Shown here: positions 16,736 through 25,400 of the stretch, in pieces | Layout of the letters: each line of letters starts with the position of its first letter | Position numbering within the stretch: position 1 is the stretch's first letter | NCBI GenBank assembly: GCA_017303855.1 | Contig: JAFLBL010000021.1 | Coordinates: 1-64,000, forward strand | DNA from: Chitinophagales bacterium | GTDB taxonomy: Bacteria > Bacteroidota > Bacteroidia > Chitinophagales > Chitinophagaceae | Length of the DNA: 64,000 nucleotides | Direction: 5' to 3' | Notes under the pieces: model-generated | Database searches by the model: none | Seen by the model: only the letters and a program-made list of their open reading frames with translations | Told to the model about the DNA's origin: nothing | Position numbers and translations under genes: made by a program

Positions 16736-16786
16736 TCGGTAGTTCGTAGTCCTGGTCGTTTAAAGATGTAAACGCTGAAAATTAAG

Positions 16787-16831
16787 ATCATAAAAAGAAA
16801 TGCTCCTAAATGGAGCATTTCTTTTTATGAT
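16787..16831. terminator. Bidirectional terminator between citrate synthase and the TPR gene
   Basis: Perfect 20-bp arms (16787-16806 and 16812-16831) with loop TAAAT. Each arm carries a five-base A or T tract, so both converging transcripts end in a U run. The GC core is GCTCC/GGAGC. Confidence 0.9.
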
Positions 16832-16867
16832 TGACGATAGGGGAATATTTTCTGGAACGCAATGGGT

Positions 16868-19000
16868 TTATTTCAGGATATCCATTTCTACCCCGTTAAA
16901 ACTACCCTTACCGCTTATGAGACTGATACGTCCACCCGCGGATACATTGATAAGGGTTTTGTCGCCAACGCCGAGCCCATACATTTCCGCAGGATGCCCG
17001 GCGTCACCCATCTGATCCATCTGGTTGGTACCTACACCGGCACCAACAGAACCGGATACATAAATATCCTGGATCCCATTCCGGCCGATTTCAATACCCA
17101 GTACTCCTTTTGCACCGATCTGGGCGGTTAGCGGCCCGAGTTTTACCTTCTCGGATCTGCCCCCTGATATCTCCACATTAAAATTCATAAACTGATCACC
17201 AAATGTGTTTTTGTCCATGTCCTGGGTGAGCCCGAGTTTCAATGACCCGATTTCCAGCGAAGTGATCATTTTATTACAACTGCTGACAATCGAACCGATG
17301 CCGAGGTTCAGCTCACTGTGATAGATACAATGGATATCATTGAATTCGGCCAGTTTTCCAAATTGTTTGTGGCTCTCCGGTAATTTTCCAAAACAGGACT
17401 CAAAGGTTGAGACTTCACCAATTTCTTTGTAGGAAACGGCCAGCAGCCCTTTCAGCCATTGTTGCTGATACTGTATCAGCGTTATTGCAAATTCCTCCGG
17501 GTTTTTTGTAAACTGAAGCCAATAGATCTCTTCATTGAGTTTCAATCGTAATTGTTGCAGGTATTCATCATAGAGCGCTTCATGTCCGTTATTCCATTTG
17601 CTCAGGTAGGTATCAGCCAGCGAGTTGAATTGCTGGCAATAATCTTTGTTAGCCTTGCCTTCTCCTACCTGTAAAGCATGTTGCCTGTCGAGCACCTGAT
17701 ATGCATTGAAGTAGGCCTGGTGTTCAGGTTTCATTTTTGTGTGATGCGCTTTCAGGTCTTTCAGGGCTTTATCGAGCCGGAATTTCATCCCGCCGTCCTT
17801 TTCCATTAACTGCAGTTTGAGACGCGCTCTGCGGGCAAACGGCATAGGCGGATCTTCTTTAAGAACGGGAGCCGGTCCCTGATTCATATAATAATCCTGT
17901 GCGGCTTTTGCTTCCTCCATTTTTTTATTCACTGGGATAAGCTGGTTCAATTTCTGTTGCAGTTGCAGACTTTTTTCCTGCACCTCTTTAGTGAATTGTT
18001 CCCATTCTTTCCTTAAAACGATTTCTTCGGCAGCTGTTTTGGGGAAAGCCGGGTGCTTAAAGCCAAGAAGTCCCAATGGGTCCGGTTTTTTTTTAAAAGG
18101 AAAGGAGAGATCATCGGGGACAAGTTTGTACCCCCATTTTCTGAGTTGATTTTCCTTGTCCAAAGAAAGGGTCTCTCCCATGGATTCCTTAATCAGCATT
18201 ATCGCTTTGTCTTTGTTGCCCTTACTGTTTTCAATAATGGCTTTTGTGTATGCAGCCTGCGGGTGCCGGCGACAAATCTGAAGACAACTGTCGAGATATG
18301 GATTGGCCTTTTGCAGATCACCAAGCCTGAACCAGGCCTGCCCCAGGTTATTCAGTACGGTTGAATTTCCGGGAAATTGTTTATTAAGTTTATTCAATAG
18401 TGGAATGGCTTGTGGTTCGCCGCCACTCATGGTAAGCATGGCTGCATAGTTATTCAGGTTATCTGTATTGCCGGGTTCATCTCCCATCGCTTTACCCATC
18501 AGGTACAGAGCAGTTTGCACCCGGCCCAGTACCCAGAGACCTGATGCCGTATTCCCTATTACAGCCGTTGCTGTTTTTTTTGATTTGAGATCCTGGTAAA
18601 ATTTTTCACCCAGGTTGGCGGCGGCAGGTGTAAGCCGGCCCGTTACAAACTGGTGTGTCTTACTAATATAAGAGGGCAGGCCGGCATCGGTCAGCAGAGA
18701 ACCAGGGATTTGTTTAATCCTTGCCTCGTCTTTCGGAGGTATATCACCGGTGAAGCCGGATTGACCAGCAGGGTTGGATTTATTTTGTTCGGGTATGGAG
18801 GTAACGGGAATTTGTATCCCCATTTGTTCCATCATTTTCTTTTGCTCAGGCGTCAGTTTTTCCATTGCCTGTTGTGCTTCCCGGGCCCTTTGTTCAATTT
18901 CTCCCTGCGAGACCGGGTTGGCCGCCGGTTTTTTCCCATTCTGGGCAATAATACAGCAGGGAGTCAGTAATAACAGGAGAAGTATACGAAACATGTGCAT
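16868..19000 (-). CDS. Secreted tetratricopeptide-repeat protein
   Basis: The 710-residue product has a signal peptide (MHMFRILLLLLLTPCCIIAQ). A TPEQKKMMEQMG segment follows near residue 50. A TPR region at about 145-265 includes GNTDNLNNYAAMLTMSGG, FPGNSTVLNNLGQAWFRLGD and HPQAAYTKAIIENSKG. A long charged helical region (about 310-480) follows, and the Gly-rich C-terminus (about 620-710) looks beta-structured. No catalytic motif is seen, and the function is unknown. Similar proteins in Bacteroidota are annotated only as TPR or hypothetical. A regulatory-looking dyad (19051-19068) lies about 50 bp upstream. Confidence 0.7.
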   Translation of the reverse strand: MHMFRILLLLLLTPCCIIAQNGKKPAANPVSQGEIEQRAREAQQAMEKLTPEQKKMMEQMGIQIPVTSIPEQNKSNPAGQSGFTGDIPPKDEARIKQIPGSLLTDAGLPSYISKTHQFVTGRLTPAAANLGEKFYQDLKSKKTATAVIGNTASGLWVLGRVQTALYLMGKAMGDEPGNTDNLNNYAAMLTMSGGEPQAIPLLNKLNKQFPGNSTVLNNLGQAWFRLGDLQKANPYLDSCLQICRRHPQAAYTKAIIENSKGNKDKAIMLIKESMGETLSLDKENQLRKWGYKLVPDDLSFPFKKKPDPLGLLGFKHPAFPKTAAEEIVLRKEWEQFTKEVQEKSLQLQQKLNQLIPVNKKMEEAKAAQDYYMNQGPAPVLKEDPPMPFARRARLKLQLMEKDGGMKFRLDKALKDLKAHHTKMKPEHQAYFNAYQVLDRQHALQVGEGKANKDYCQQFNSLADTYLSKWNNGHEALYDEYLQQLRLKLNEEIYWLQFTKNPEEFAITLIQYQQQWLKGLLAVSYKEIGEVSTFESCFGKLPESHKQFGKLAEFNDIHCIYHSELNLGIGSIVSSCNKMITSLEIGSLKLGLTQDMDKNTFGDQFMNFNVEISGGRSEKVKLGPLTAQIGAKGVLGIEIGRNGIQDIYVSGSVGAGVGTNQMDQMGDAGHPAEMYGLGVGDKTLINVSAGGRISLISGKGSFNGVEMDILK

Positions 19001-19050
19001 AGCCGTTTTTGAGGTATCAGGTAAAGATAACGGGTGTTCTCGCCTCCCTG

Positions 19051-19068
19051 ATCCCCGAAAAGCAGGAT
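19051..19068. promoter_or_regulatory. ATCCC(N8)GGGAT dyad, second copy
   Basis: ATCCCCGAAAAGCAGGAT lies 51-68 bp upstream of the TPR-protein start and differs from the copy at 5590-5607 at only two positions. Both copies are followed by ATATTT and precede a minus-strand gene for an exported protein. Confidence 0.4.
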
Positions 19069-19085
19069 ATTTTCAGCTTTTAATA

Positions 19086-19589
19086 CTAGCGCAATCGCCC
19101 GGACGCGCGCAGTGCATTCAGCAGCCGGGTATCATTTCGTCTGTCCAGCAGCGTTAGTTCTGTATTGCCGTCTATCCGTATAAAGTGCATAAACAGTTCA
19201 CGGTTGTAAAAAAGAATGGGATCAATGGTGGCAACGCCAATGGTCATGGAAGACAGAAAGCCCGGGTGAAAAACGCCGTAGTAAACGGGTTCTTTATTTA
19301 CGGTTACGGCGAAACCGGCAGAGGTGGAAAGCGATTGTATAGCTCCCTTAATATCCTTATTCAGCTTAAAAGAAGAAGTAGATGCGGTATAAAAAGAAAT
19401 GTCTTTATCGGCAACCAGTGGCTGGCCGGCCAGTACCGCATTGCTGATCGACAGCGCCGGTACGCCACCCACCTGAACGACGGCGGATGTAAATGAGCTC
19501 AGCAGGTAGATTTCAATTTTTGTGGAATGGTCTTTTTTGCATCCCGGGAAAAGGGCGATTAGCAGAATGCTGTAAAAAAGAGGTTTCAT
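19086..19589 (-). CDS. Small lipoprotein of unknown function
   Basis: The 167-residue product begins MKPLFYSILLIALFPGCKKD, a lipoprotein signal with Cys as the acylation site. I start at 19589 because the longer frame to 19721 adds 44 residues that do not look like a signal. The mature part has alternating hydrophobic strands (LLSSFTSAVVQVGGVPALSIS). It is probably a beta-rich domain of the kind seen in DUF4397-like proteins, but I cannot assign a family. It ends with a short basic tail. It lies between the TPR gene and the gluzincin gene on the same strand. Confidence 0.6.
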   Translation of the reverse strand: MKPLFYSILLIALFPGCKKDHSTKIEIYLLSSFTSAVVQVGGVPALSISNAVLAGQPLVADKDISFYTASTSSFKLNKDIKGAIQSLSTSAGFAVTVNKEPVYYGVFHPGFLSSMTIGVATIDPILFYNRELFMHFIRIDGNTELTLLDRRNDTRLLNALRASGRLR

Positions 19590-19780
19590 GAAAGATGATT
19601 TACAGATTGACAACCGATAGGGCCGTATCGTTGCCCGGAATTGCAGTTTTGCATAAATGTACTCAAATTCAATGTTTTCTCCCTCAGAAATGGACTCGTT
19701 TCCCGGCGGATGTTCCGGCAACTAGGGCATTTTTGAACCTGTTCTGTGAAGATCACGGCAATTCCAGGCAACGGGCGGCC

Positions 19781-20719
19781 TTACTCTTTATCCCATTGCT
19801 GAATAACAGCGGCAACGCGCGCATGCACCTTCCTGTTTAATAAATCAGTCAGCGAATTGTCGTCAACCACCAGTTGCTGCTCTTTTAAAAATTCCCAGAG
19901 TTTATTGAAGACGGACAGGGCACCGGCATCATATATGCTTCCGGCTTCCATATGCCAGCGGCATTGGTACCAGCCATAATTCTGAGGATACTGTCTTGTT
20001 ATCTCATCATACAACTGTTCCAGATCCTGCAGGGAAGTATATTTCAACTTGTGGCGATCGGTAACAGTTACCACCATATTGGGGAACAGGGTAAGGGCTG
20101 GTAGCAGGCGAGGTTCTTTTTCTGCTATGTAAGTATGGAGGAAAATATTTACAAATAATTCCCCCATCCATTTGCGCTGAATTTGTAATCCGGCTTGTTT
20201 GTGATACGCGTGTCCCAGTTCGTGTATAGCAAGGAGATCAAAAAAAGGTTCCATGGTTAGTCCCCCTTTCGGATCCGCGTAGGTAGCACTGATACGGGTT
20301 GCCAAACCGGCGGGTAGTTTTTCAAGCGGAGGTATAAAGCTCTTCCAGAAATCATTATTTGCCGCGGCCACAACTAAAGTTTTACTGTCCGTATAATGAG
20401 GCATACCGTATACCGGGGTCTGGCTGTATGTACTCCAGTCTTCCGGTGACAGAACCAGTAGTACAACAGCGGGTGTAAATCCGGTCAGCCCCTGATAAAA
20501 CTGCATGACGGCATCTGTCTGTGCGGCCATTCTTTTTGCTTTTGCCAAAGCACCTTTGCTGTAATATACCTGTGCCTGATGCCCCTGTAAATTAACCAGG
20601 CTGTCGTATGATTGTCCATTTGTTCTGAAGGAACTAAAGCAGCAGATTAAAAACAGGAACGAAAATGGAAGGAAAGGCTTAAGAAAAACTTGTTGTTGGA
20701 AATGGGTTTTTGTTTTCAT
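19781..20719 (-). CDS. Secreted HELGH metallopeptidase-like protein
   Basis: Starting at MKTKTHFQ the product is 312 residues, with a hydrophobic signal ending near TNGQ (about residue 36). The zinc motif HELGH lies in FFDLLAIHELGHAYHKQ. A Glu follows in KWMGELFVNIFLH, spaced as in gluzincins (HExxH ... E), so an active zinc peptidase is plausible. A nearby N-terminal segment (AVVLLVLSPEDWSTYSQTPVYGMPHY) resembles the substrate cleft edge of peptidase_MA-like proteins. The substrate is unknown. An alternative start lies at 20734. The next gene upstream encodes an AraC regulator on the same strand. Confidence 0.65.
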   Translation of the reverse strand: MKTKTHFQQQVFLKPFLPFSFLFLICCFSSFRTNGQSYDSLVNLQGHQAQVYYSKGALAKAKRMAAQTDAVMQFYQGLTGFTPAVVLLVLSPEDWSTYSQTPVYGMPHYTDSKTLVVAAANNDFWKSFIPPLEKLPAGLATRISATYADPKGGLTMEPFFDLLAIHELGHAYHKQAGLQIQRKWMGELFVNIFLHTYIAEKEPRLLPALTLFPNMVVTVTDRHKLKYTSLQDLEQLYDEITRQYPQNYGWYQCRWHMEAGSIYDAGALSVFNKLWEFLKEQQLVVDDNSLTDLLNRKVHARVAAVIQQWDKE

Positions 20720-20779
20720 GTTCTTTTTCAGCAAATCTAGCCGGACAGGCAGCTGCCGGCATAGTACAAAACAGACATT

Positions 20780-21532
20780 TTAGAAACCAATGTCTTTTTG
20801 CATCCGGAGCGGAGTGAGCAACAGTTCCTGTTCAATAACAGAAGGGTTTACACCGGCAAATACTTTGAAGTCGCGGATCAGGTGCATCTGATCAAAATAG
20901 GCAGCTTCATGCGCAATTTTTGTCCAGCTGAGATCGGGGTCAGCTTCATGCAGGCGATAAGCTTTTGAAAACCGTAAGATGCGGGCATACATTTTAGGAC
21001 TCATGCCGATCCGTTCCCGGCATTTGCGTTCAAACTGTTTGAGACTAAGACAGGCCAGGGATGCTGTTTGTTCAATGGATAATTGGCCGTCATTTTTTAA
21101 GAGGGTCATCAATGCCGCATCAAACGGTAATGCTGTACTAAAGACCGGCAAATGTAACAGGAGATAATTTTCAACCAGTTTTTTTCCTGTTTCCAGGTCC
21201 GGTAAATCTTTAAGCTGTTCATTGAGGGTTTTACAGCCGGCATCAAAAAAATCGAGCGCATCAAAACCTCCATCAAATAATTCATGCATAGGAATGCCCA
21301 GCAGCCGGAATAAACCTCCGGGCAGAAAGTCGACCCGGATCGCCTGTAATTGCCGGTGGACTTTAATATTCACCCGGGAAAACTGGGGACCGGTTAATAC
21401 TGTATCTGGTTGCTTATAAAAGGTCTCATCCATTGTTCTTCCCATTGATACAGGATCCTTGCAATAAAAAAGCAGGGTTTGAAATGGAGTGGGAGGATAG
21501 GGCGTTACCACCTCTTCTATACCTGGAGGCAA
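20780..21532 (-). CDS. AraC-family transcriptional regulator
   Basis: The C-terminal region (about residues 145-240) is an AraC double helix-turn-helix: QLSIEQTASLACLSLKQFERKCRERIGMSPKMYARILRF, followed by WTKIAHEAAYFDQMHLIRDFKVFAGVNPS. The N-terminal part resembles the DUF6597-type sensor. The given start is a TTG at 21532. The frame is open for about 43 more codons upstream to a TGA near 21665, and those codons encode PHPALREYI, which looks like the missing beginning of the sensor domain. No ATG or GTG exists there. The true start may therefore be non-standard (ATT or CTG), or a small indel has removed it. Confidence 0.8.
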   Translation of the reverse strand: MPPGIEEVVTPYPPTPFQTLLFYCKDPVSMGRTMDETFYKQPDTVLTGPQFSRVNIKVHRQLQAIRVDFLPGGLFRLLGIPMHELFDGGFDALDFFDAGCKTLNEQLKDLPDLETGKKLVENYLLLHLPVFSTALPFDAALMTLLKNDGQLSIEQTASLACLSLKQFERKCRERIGMSPKMYARILRFSKAYRLHEADPDLSWTKIAHEAAYFDQMHLIRDFKVFAGVNPSVIEQELLLTPLRMQKDIGF

Positions 21533-21698
21533 AACCGCATTGACCGTTGAAATCGAAAGGATGTATTCACGTAATGCCGGATGTGGTATGTATGTTTTAA
21601 CGATCAGGTTTTGCAGGTTTTTGTTTCTGCCCGTCGCAGGACTATCCCAATTTACAACAATCTGTCAAAACATGTTTATTAGATAACTGATGATCCGT

Positions 21699-22088
21699 TT
21701 ATTTCAACCGCTCCAGTTGTCCTTTTCTTTTCACAATATTTTTATAATCCCATTGAATAGTACGGGCTTTCTTCAGCCATCGTTTCAGGTCTTTTGTATT
21801 TACCTGTTCTATAGATGTGTAGCGGATTTCCGCTGCCTTAAATTTTCCCTCATTGGTTAAGCCGGGTTCATCAAAAGATTGTCCGCTCCAGAACAGGAGC
21901 CGTATGCAGCCTTTGAGTTTACTATATCCTGCCACGGGATTGCCATCGAGAAACCATACCGGGATTGCATGCCATATTTTGTTTTCCGCTTCGGGGAGTG
22001 AAGCATTGATCGTTGACGCTAATAATTGACAGATTGGTTTATCTGTTTCACTTTGGGCATTGTTGTAGGCAAGGGTTTCTTTATTCAT
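21699..22088 (-). CDS. DUF1801 family protein
   Basis: A 129-residue cytosolic protein of the DUF1801 (YdhG-like) family. Recognisable features are KIWHAIPVWFLDGNPVAGYSKLKGCIRLLFWSGQ in the middle and the C-terminal basic tail with DLKRWLKKARTIQWDYKNIVKRKG. Family members have a compact alpha/beta fold; a firm biochemical role is not established. The start at 22088 (MNKETLAY) is preferred over 22100. Confidence 0.75.
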   Translation of the reverse strand: MNKETLAYNNAQSETDKPICQLLASTINASLPEAENKIWHAIPVWFLDGNPVAGYSKLKGCIRLLFWSGQSFDEPGLTNEGKFKAAEIRYTSIEQVNTKDLKRWLKKARTIQWDYKNIVKRKGQLERLK

Positions 22089-22148
22089 TGGTGGTATCAT
22101 TACATTTTATTCCGGACTTAAAATAAATCTGATGTTGACTATAATTTC

Positions 22149-23147
22149 TTATCTAAATTCAAACCACTCAGGTTCCAGTAATTCGTTTACCGGTGTCCAT
22201 TTCGCATTTCTGATTATATAATGCATTTTTAAATCCGGTTTATCTTTCAGGCTGATTTGATCCAGTCTCGGAAGCTTTTCCTGGTTAAGTAATCCGGTTA
22301 TTTCCATGGGTCTGTAGTGGTTTTCATCGGACCAGCCAGGCAGTTGTTCCATTTTTTCCACATAAATATCTGTACCCCTGTAATTGAACCACCAGTATTG
22401 ATTTTGGCTGATGGCCATGCCACGGAGACTGACCTGTTTTCCCAGCTGATCTTCCAGCCGGACTAACCGGCATCTTCCATTCATTACATAAAACAGATTT
22501 TTTGTCCGTGTCCCCTGTATCTTCCCAAATACTTCTGCTTTTTTTCCGATTTCGGTGGATGTCCATTTCCGGGCATTCACCAGTTTAAGTAACCAGCTGG
22601 CTCCCCGGATACAGGCGGTATCATTATCATTTTCCGCTATACCGTCGAGCAAGGCTTCACGACCATTAAACTGAACAGGGTGCCATTCAAGCGGTGCCGT
22701 TTTTTCGCCAGCGAGTACGATCAGCCGGTTTTTAAAATAAAACCCGGTTGTTTGTATGACTACGCCGGCTTCTTTGAAAGCGCCGTCAGGACTGCCAATA
22801 AATTCCCCGGTCTCGTATACGCGTAAGCGATAACTGTTACCGCTTTTGATAGAGGGGATTGTCCCTTTGCCAAATGAGCCAAAATAAGGGGATAGGGGTA
22901 TTTCTATTGGTACCTGGGTAGCACTGTCATTTATTTTATGCACAATCAGGTTGGGCCCATCTTCATATCCTTTGTCTGGTCCATCCACAACAACTCCATG
23001 AACAGTAAGAAAACTGCCTAACGGCTGACCAAGTTCACCGATAAATACTGTTTTTGAATCCTGTGCAAAAATATTCACTTTACGCAGGCTGTCCTGTGCT
23101 TCACTCGTAATGCAGAACAGGATTGGGATTATCCATAGTATTTTCAT
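22149..23147 (-). CDS. Secreted protein of unknown function
   Basis: The 332-residue product has a signal peptide (MKILWIIPILFCITSEAQ) and a beta-rich mature part with no motif I recognise. The N-terminal half looks like an immunoglobulin-like or OB-like domain (GELGQPLGSFLTVHGVVVDGPDKG). The C-terminal half contains repeated short strands around GKIQGTRTKNLFYVMNGRCRLVRLEDQLGKQVSLRG, reminiscent of an OB-fold. Its 5' end overlaps the 3' end of the small gene upstream by 47 bases, which suggests co-transcription. Confidence 0.6.
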   Translation of the reverse strand: MKILWIIPILFCITSEAQDSLRKVNIFAQDSKTVFIGELGQPLGSFLTVHGVVVDGPDKGYEDGPNLIVHKINDSATQVPIEIPLSPYFGSFGKGTIPSIKSGNSYRLRVYETGEFIGSPDGAFKEAGVVIQTTGFYFKNRLIVLAGEKTAPLEWHPVQFNGREALLDGIAENDNDTACIRGASWLLKLVNARKWTSTEIGKKAEVFGKIQGTRTKNLFYVMNGRCRLVRLEDQLGKQVSLRGMAISQNQYWWFNYRGTDIYVEKMEQLPGWSDENHYRPMEITGLLNQEKLPRLDQISLKDKPDLKMHYIIRNAKWTPVNELLEPEWFEFR

Positions 23148-23361
23148 GTGCTAATCTGTTTCGATAATAGTTTACATTGGACGGCTCCCCGATAAAAAAA
23201 TACTTTTGGAAAGAATTTTCCTGTAAGACAGTGCTATCGATTTTATACAGGTCATTGCATAAAGACTCCTGATTTGTTTCAGGATAAGTGTCTTTGGGTG
23301 TTGTACAAGATAGCTCTACCACTAAGATCATCGCAAAAGTTATGTTCAGGTAGTTTGTCAT
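23101..23361 (-). CDS. Short putative lipoprotein
   Basis: The 86-residue product begins MTNYLNITFAMILVVELSCTTPKD, compatible with a lipoprotein signal (Cys about 19). The rest is polar with no known motif. The last 47 bases overlap the start of the next gene in another frame. It may be a complete small gene or the remnant of a longer one. Support rests on the signal-like start and gene order only. Confidence 0.4.
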   Translation of the reverse strand: MTNYLNITFAMILVVELSCTTPKDTYPETNQESLCNDLYKIDSTVLQENSFQKYFFIGEPSNVNYYRNRLAHENTMDNPNPVLHYE

Positions 23362-23426
23362 CTTTGGAATGGACAGGTTTTTTTTAATCCTCCCATACTT
23401 CGTACATCCTAGTCACAGGTGTTCAG

Positions 23427-23840
23427 CTAATTTACGGAATTATTGATAGGGGCAGAAAGGTAGTAGCGACAGGCGGATACGGCCAGCAGGACGATGATCA
23501 GGTAGTTCAACGAAGCGCCGGTATTCCACCGGGGGAGGGACAGAGAGAGGAGAAATACGAGGTATCCCGCTATCAGCAATAGTAGGATCAATCCGTAAGC
23601 CAGCAACCGGCGCGGGCGGAACAGTTGTAGCAATCCGGTTACGAGGAACAGCAAGAACAGTACAAGTCCTGTTTGGGCCAGCATACTTAAAGCCTGATTC
23701 GGATTTGCTCGCAGATACTGTGTTTCTTCCGGTATATTACCGTACCAGACTAAGGCGTAATGGCGGATGCATTGCAGTATGAACAGCAGTAAAGCGGACA
23801 GCGGCAACAGGAAATTGATCAAACGCGTTTTGAAGGGCAT
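23427..23840 (-). CDS. Four-span inner-membrane protein of unknown function
   Basis: The 137-residue product has four clear hydrophobic spans at about residues 8-28, 50-70, 75-98 and 108-125. A basic turn RPRRL follows span 2, and a loop after span 1 carries WYGNIPEETQYLRANPN. No family is recognised. It is the last gene before the terminator of the pectin locus and is probably transcribed separately from it. Confidence 0.55.
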   Translation of the reverse strand: MPFKTRLINFLLPLSALLLFILQCIRHYALVWYGNIPEETQYLRANPNQALSMLAQTGLVLFLLFLVTGLLQLFRPRRLLAYGLILLLLIAGYLVFLLSLSLPRWNTGASLNYLIIVLLAVSACRYYLSAPINNSVN

Positions 23841-23895
23841 AGCGAATTATAATGAAGCAAAAGTAATTAATCCGGACAATGTGCAGGATTCATAT

Positions 23896-23925
23896 AGAAA
23901 AACGGCCACGCTATGCATGGCCGTT
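23896..23925 (-). terminator. Intrinsic terminator closing the pectin/uronate operon
   Basis: The arms AACGGCCA (23901-23908) and TGGCCGTT (23918-23925) surround a 9-base loop. Read on the minus strand the stem is followed by a U run. It lies about 20 bp after the exuT stop. Confidence 0.85.
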
Positions 23926-23944
23926 CGAGAAAAAAAATTTTTTA

Positions 23945-25390
23945 TTACAGATCGGTGATCGGTTTGTATTTCGGAACCAGTGATTTCATTATAATCCATC
24001 CGATCAGATAGGCAACAGCACAGATCGTAAAGATGATAAAATAACCGGCTTCAATGCCCTCGAATCCCATCAGTTTCATGTTCGTGTTGGCGGCAAAATC
24101 AAAAAGTTTTCCGGATCCCTTGTTGATCAGGAAAGAACCGATACCACCCGCCATTCCGCCGATACCTGTAATGGTGGCAATGGCAGAGCGGGGAAACATA
24201 TCACCGATGGTGGAAAAGATATTCGCCGACCAGGCCTGGTGAGCAGCTCCGGCAATACCGATGATGATGACCGGGAACCAAACAGAAATATAGCCGAGTG
24301 GTTGTGCCAGTAAGGCCAGTAACGGAAAGAAGGCAAAGATCAGCATGGCTTTCATCCGCCCGGCGTAAGGATTCATCCCTTTCTTTTCTACAAAATAAGT
24401 GGGCAACCACCCGCCAATGATTGATAACAAAGTGATCAGGTACAAGGTAAAAATCTGTGGCGCACTCTGCGTGGAATCCAGTTTGTATACAGAACTGAGA
24501 TAGGCAGGTGTCCAGAACAGGTAAAACCACCAGACGCCATCTGTCATAAATTTACCAACGGCAAATGCCCAGGTCTGTTTATAGCCAAAGGCCTTGGCAA
24601 AAGAAATCTTTTTGGTATGCGCCAGCATTTCTTCCTCATTCGCGTGTTTGTCGTCCTGCTGGATATAAGCCAGCTCCTCGCTGTTGACACGGGGATGTTT
24701 TTCGGGTTTCTTGTATATAAAAACCCAGAAACCCATCCAGACAAATCCAAGGCCGCCAATGATAATAAACGACATTTCCCAGCCATAGGCTTTGGCGATA
24801 AAGGGAATTGATATAGGCGCAATCAACGCGCCGATAGTGGCACCTGCGTTAAATATGCTGGTGGCAAAGCCCCTTGCTTTTTTGGGAAAATATTCGGCGG
24901 TGGCTTTAATTGCTGCCGGAAAGTTCCCGGCTTCTCCAAGGGCCAGTACAATACGGGCAAAGATGAACAGCGTTACACTGGTGGAGGTAACTTTGGCAAT
25001 ATCGCTCACGGTGGCAATCGTATCCTTGGCGCCTTCAAATCCTACAAACCAGGTACCGGTAAGGATACCTGATGTGGCAATGCCGCAATACGCATGCATA
25101 CAGGCCCCAATGGACCATATACCAATAGCCCATAGAAACCCCTTCTTGGTGTCCATCCAGTCCACAAATTTTCCGGCCAGCAACATGGAGAAGGCATAGG
25201 CCAGCGAAAATATCGCCGTAATGGTGCCATAGTCGTTGTTGTTCCAATGAAATTCAGGTACAATAAAGTCTTTCCAGGTTAAGGAAAGTACCTGTCTGTC
25301 GAGATAGTTAATCGTGGTGGCAAAGAACAACATGGATACAATCACCCATCTGTAATTTGACATACTGCTTTTCATCTGGCCCTGTTGCAT
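23945..25390 (-). CDS. exuT: Hexuronate transporter, MFS anion:cation symporter family
   Basis: Inner-membrane importer, probably of galacturonate/glucuronate, by proton symport. The 481-residue product has about twelve spans. The ACS-family signatures are ATTINYLDRQVLSL in span 1 and GEAGNFPAAIKATAEYFPKKARG after span 4, both typical of ExuT-like proteins. A central cytoplasmic loop (about 215-265) separates the two halves. It is the last gene of the uronate operon, 10 bp after kdgA, followed by the intrinsic terminator. Substrate is inferred from family and neighbours. An alternative start at 25375 is possible. Confidence 0.9.
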   Translation of the reverse strand: MQQGQMKSSMSNYRWVIVSMLFFATTINYLDRQVLSLTWKDFIVPEFHWNNNDYGTITAIFSLAYAFSMLLAGKFVDWMDTKKGFLWAIGIWSIGACMHAYCGIATSGILTGTWFVGFEGAKDTIATVSDIAKVTSTSVTLFIFARIVLALGEAGNFPAAIKATAEYFPKKARGFATSIFNAGATIGALIAPISIPFIAKAYGWEMSFIIIGGLGFVWMGFWVFIYKKPEKHPRVNSEELAYIQQDDKHANEEEMLAHTKKISFAKAFGYKQTWAFAVGKFMTDGVWWFYLFWTPAYLSSVYKLDSTQSAPQIFTLYLITLLSIIGGWLPTYFVEKKGMNPYAGRMKAMLIFAFFPLLALLAQPLGYISVWFPVIIIGIAGAAHQAWSANIFSTIGDMFPRSAIATITGIGGMAGGIGSFLINKGSGKLFDFAANTNMKLMGFEGIEAGYFIIFTICAVAYLIGWIIMKSLVPKYKPITDL

Positions 25391-25400
25391 GTGCGATTTT

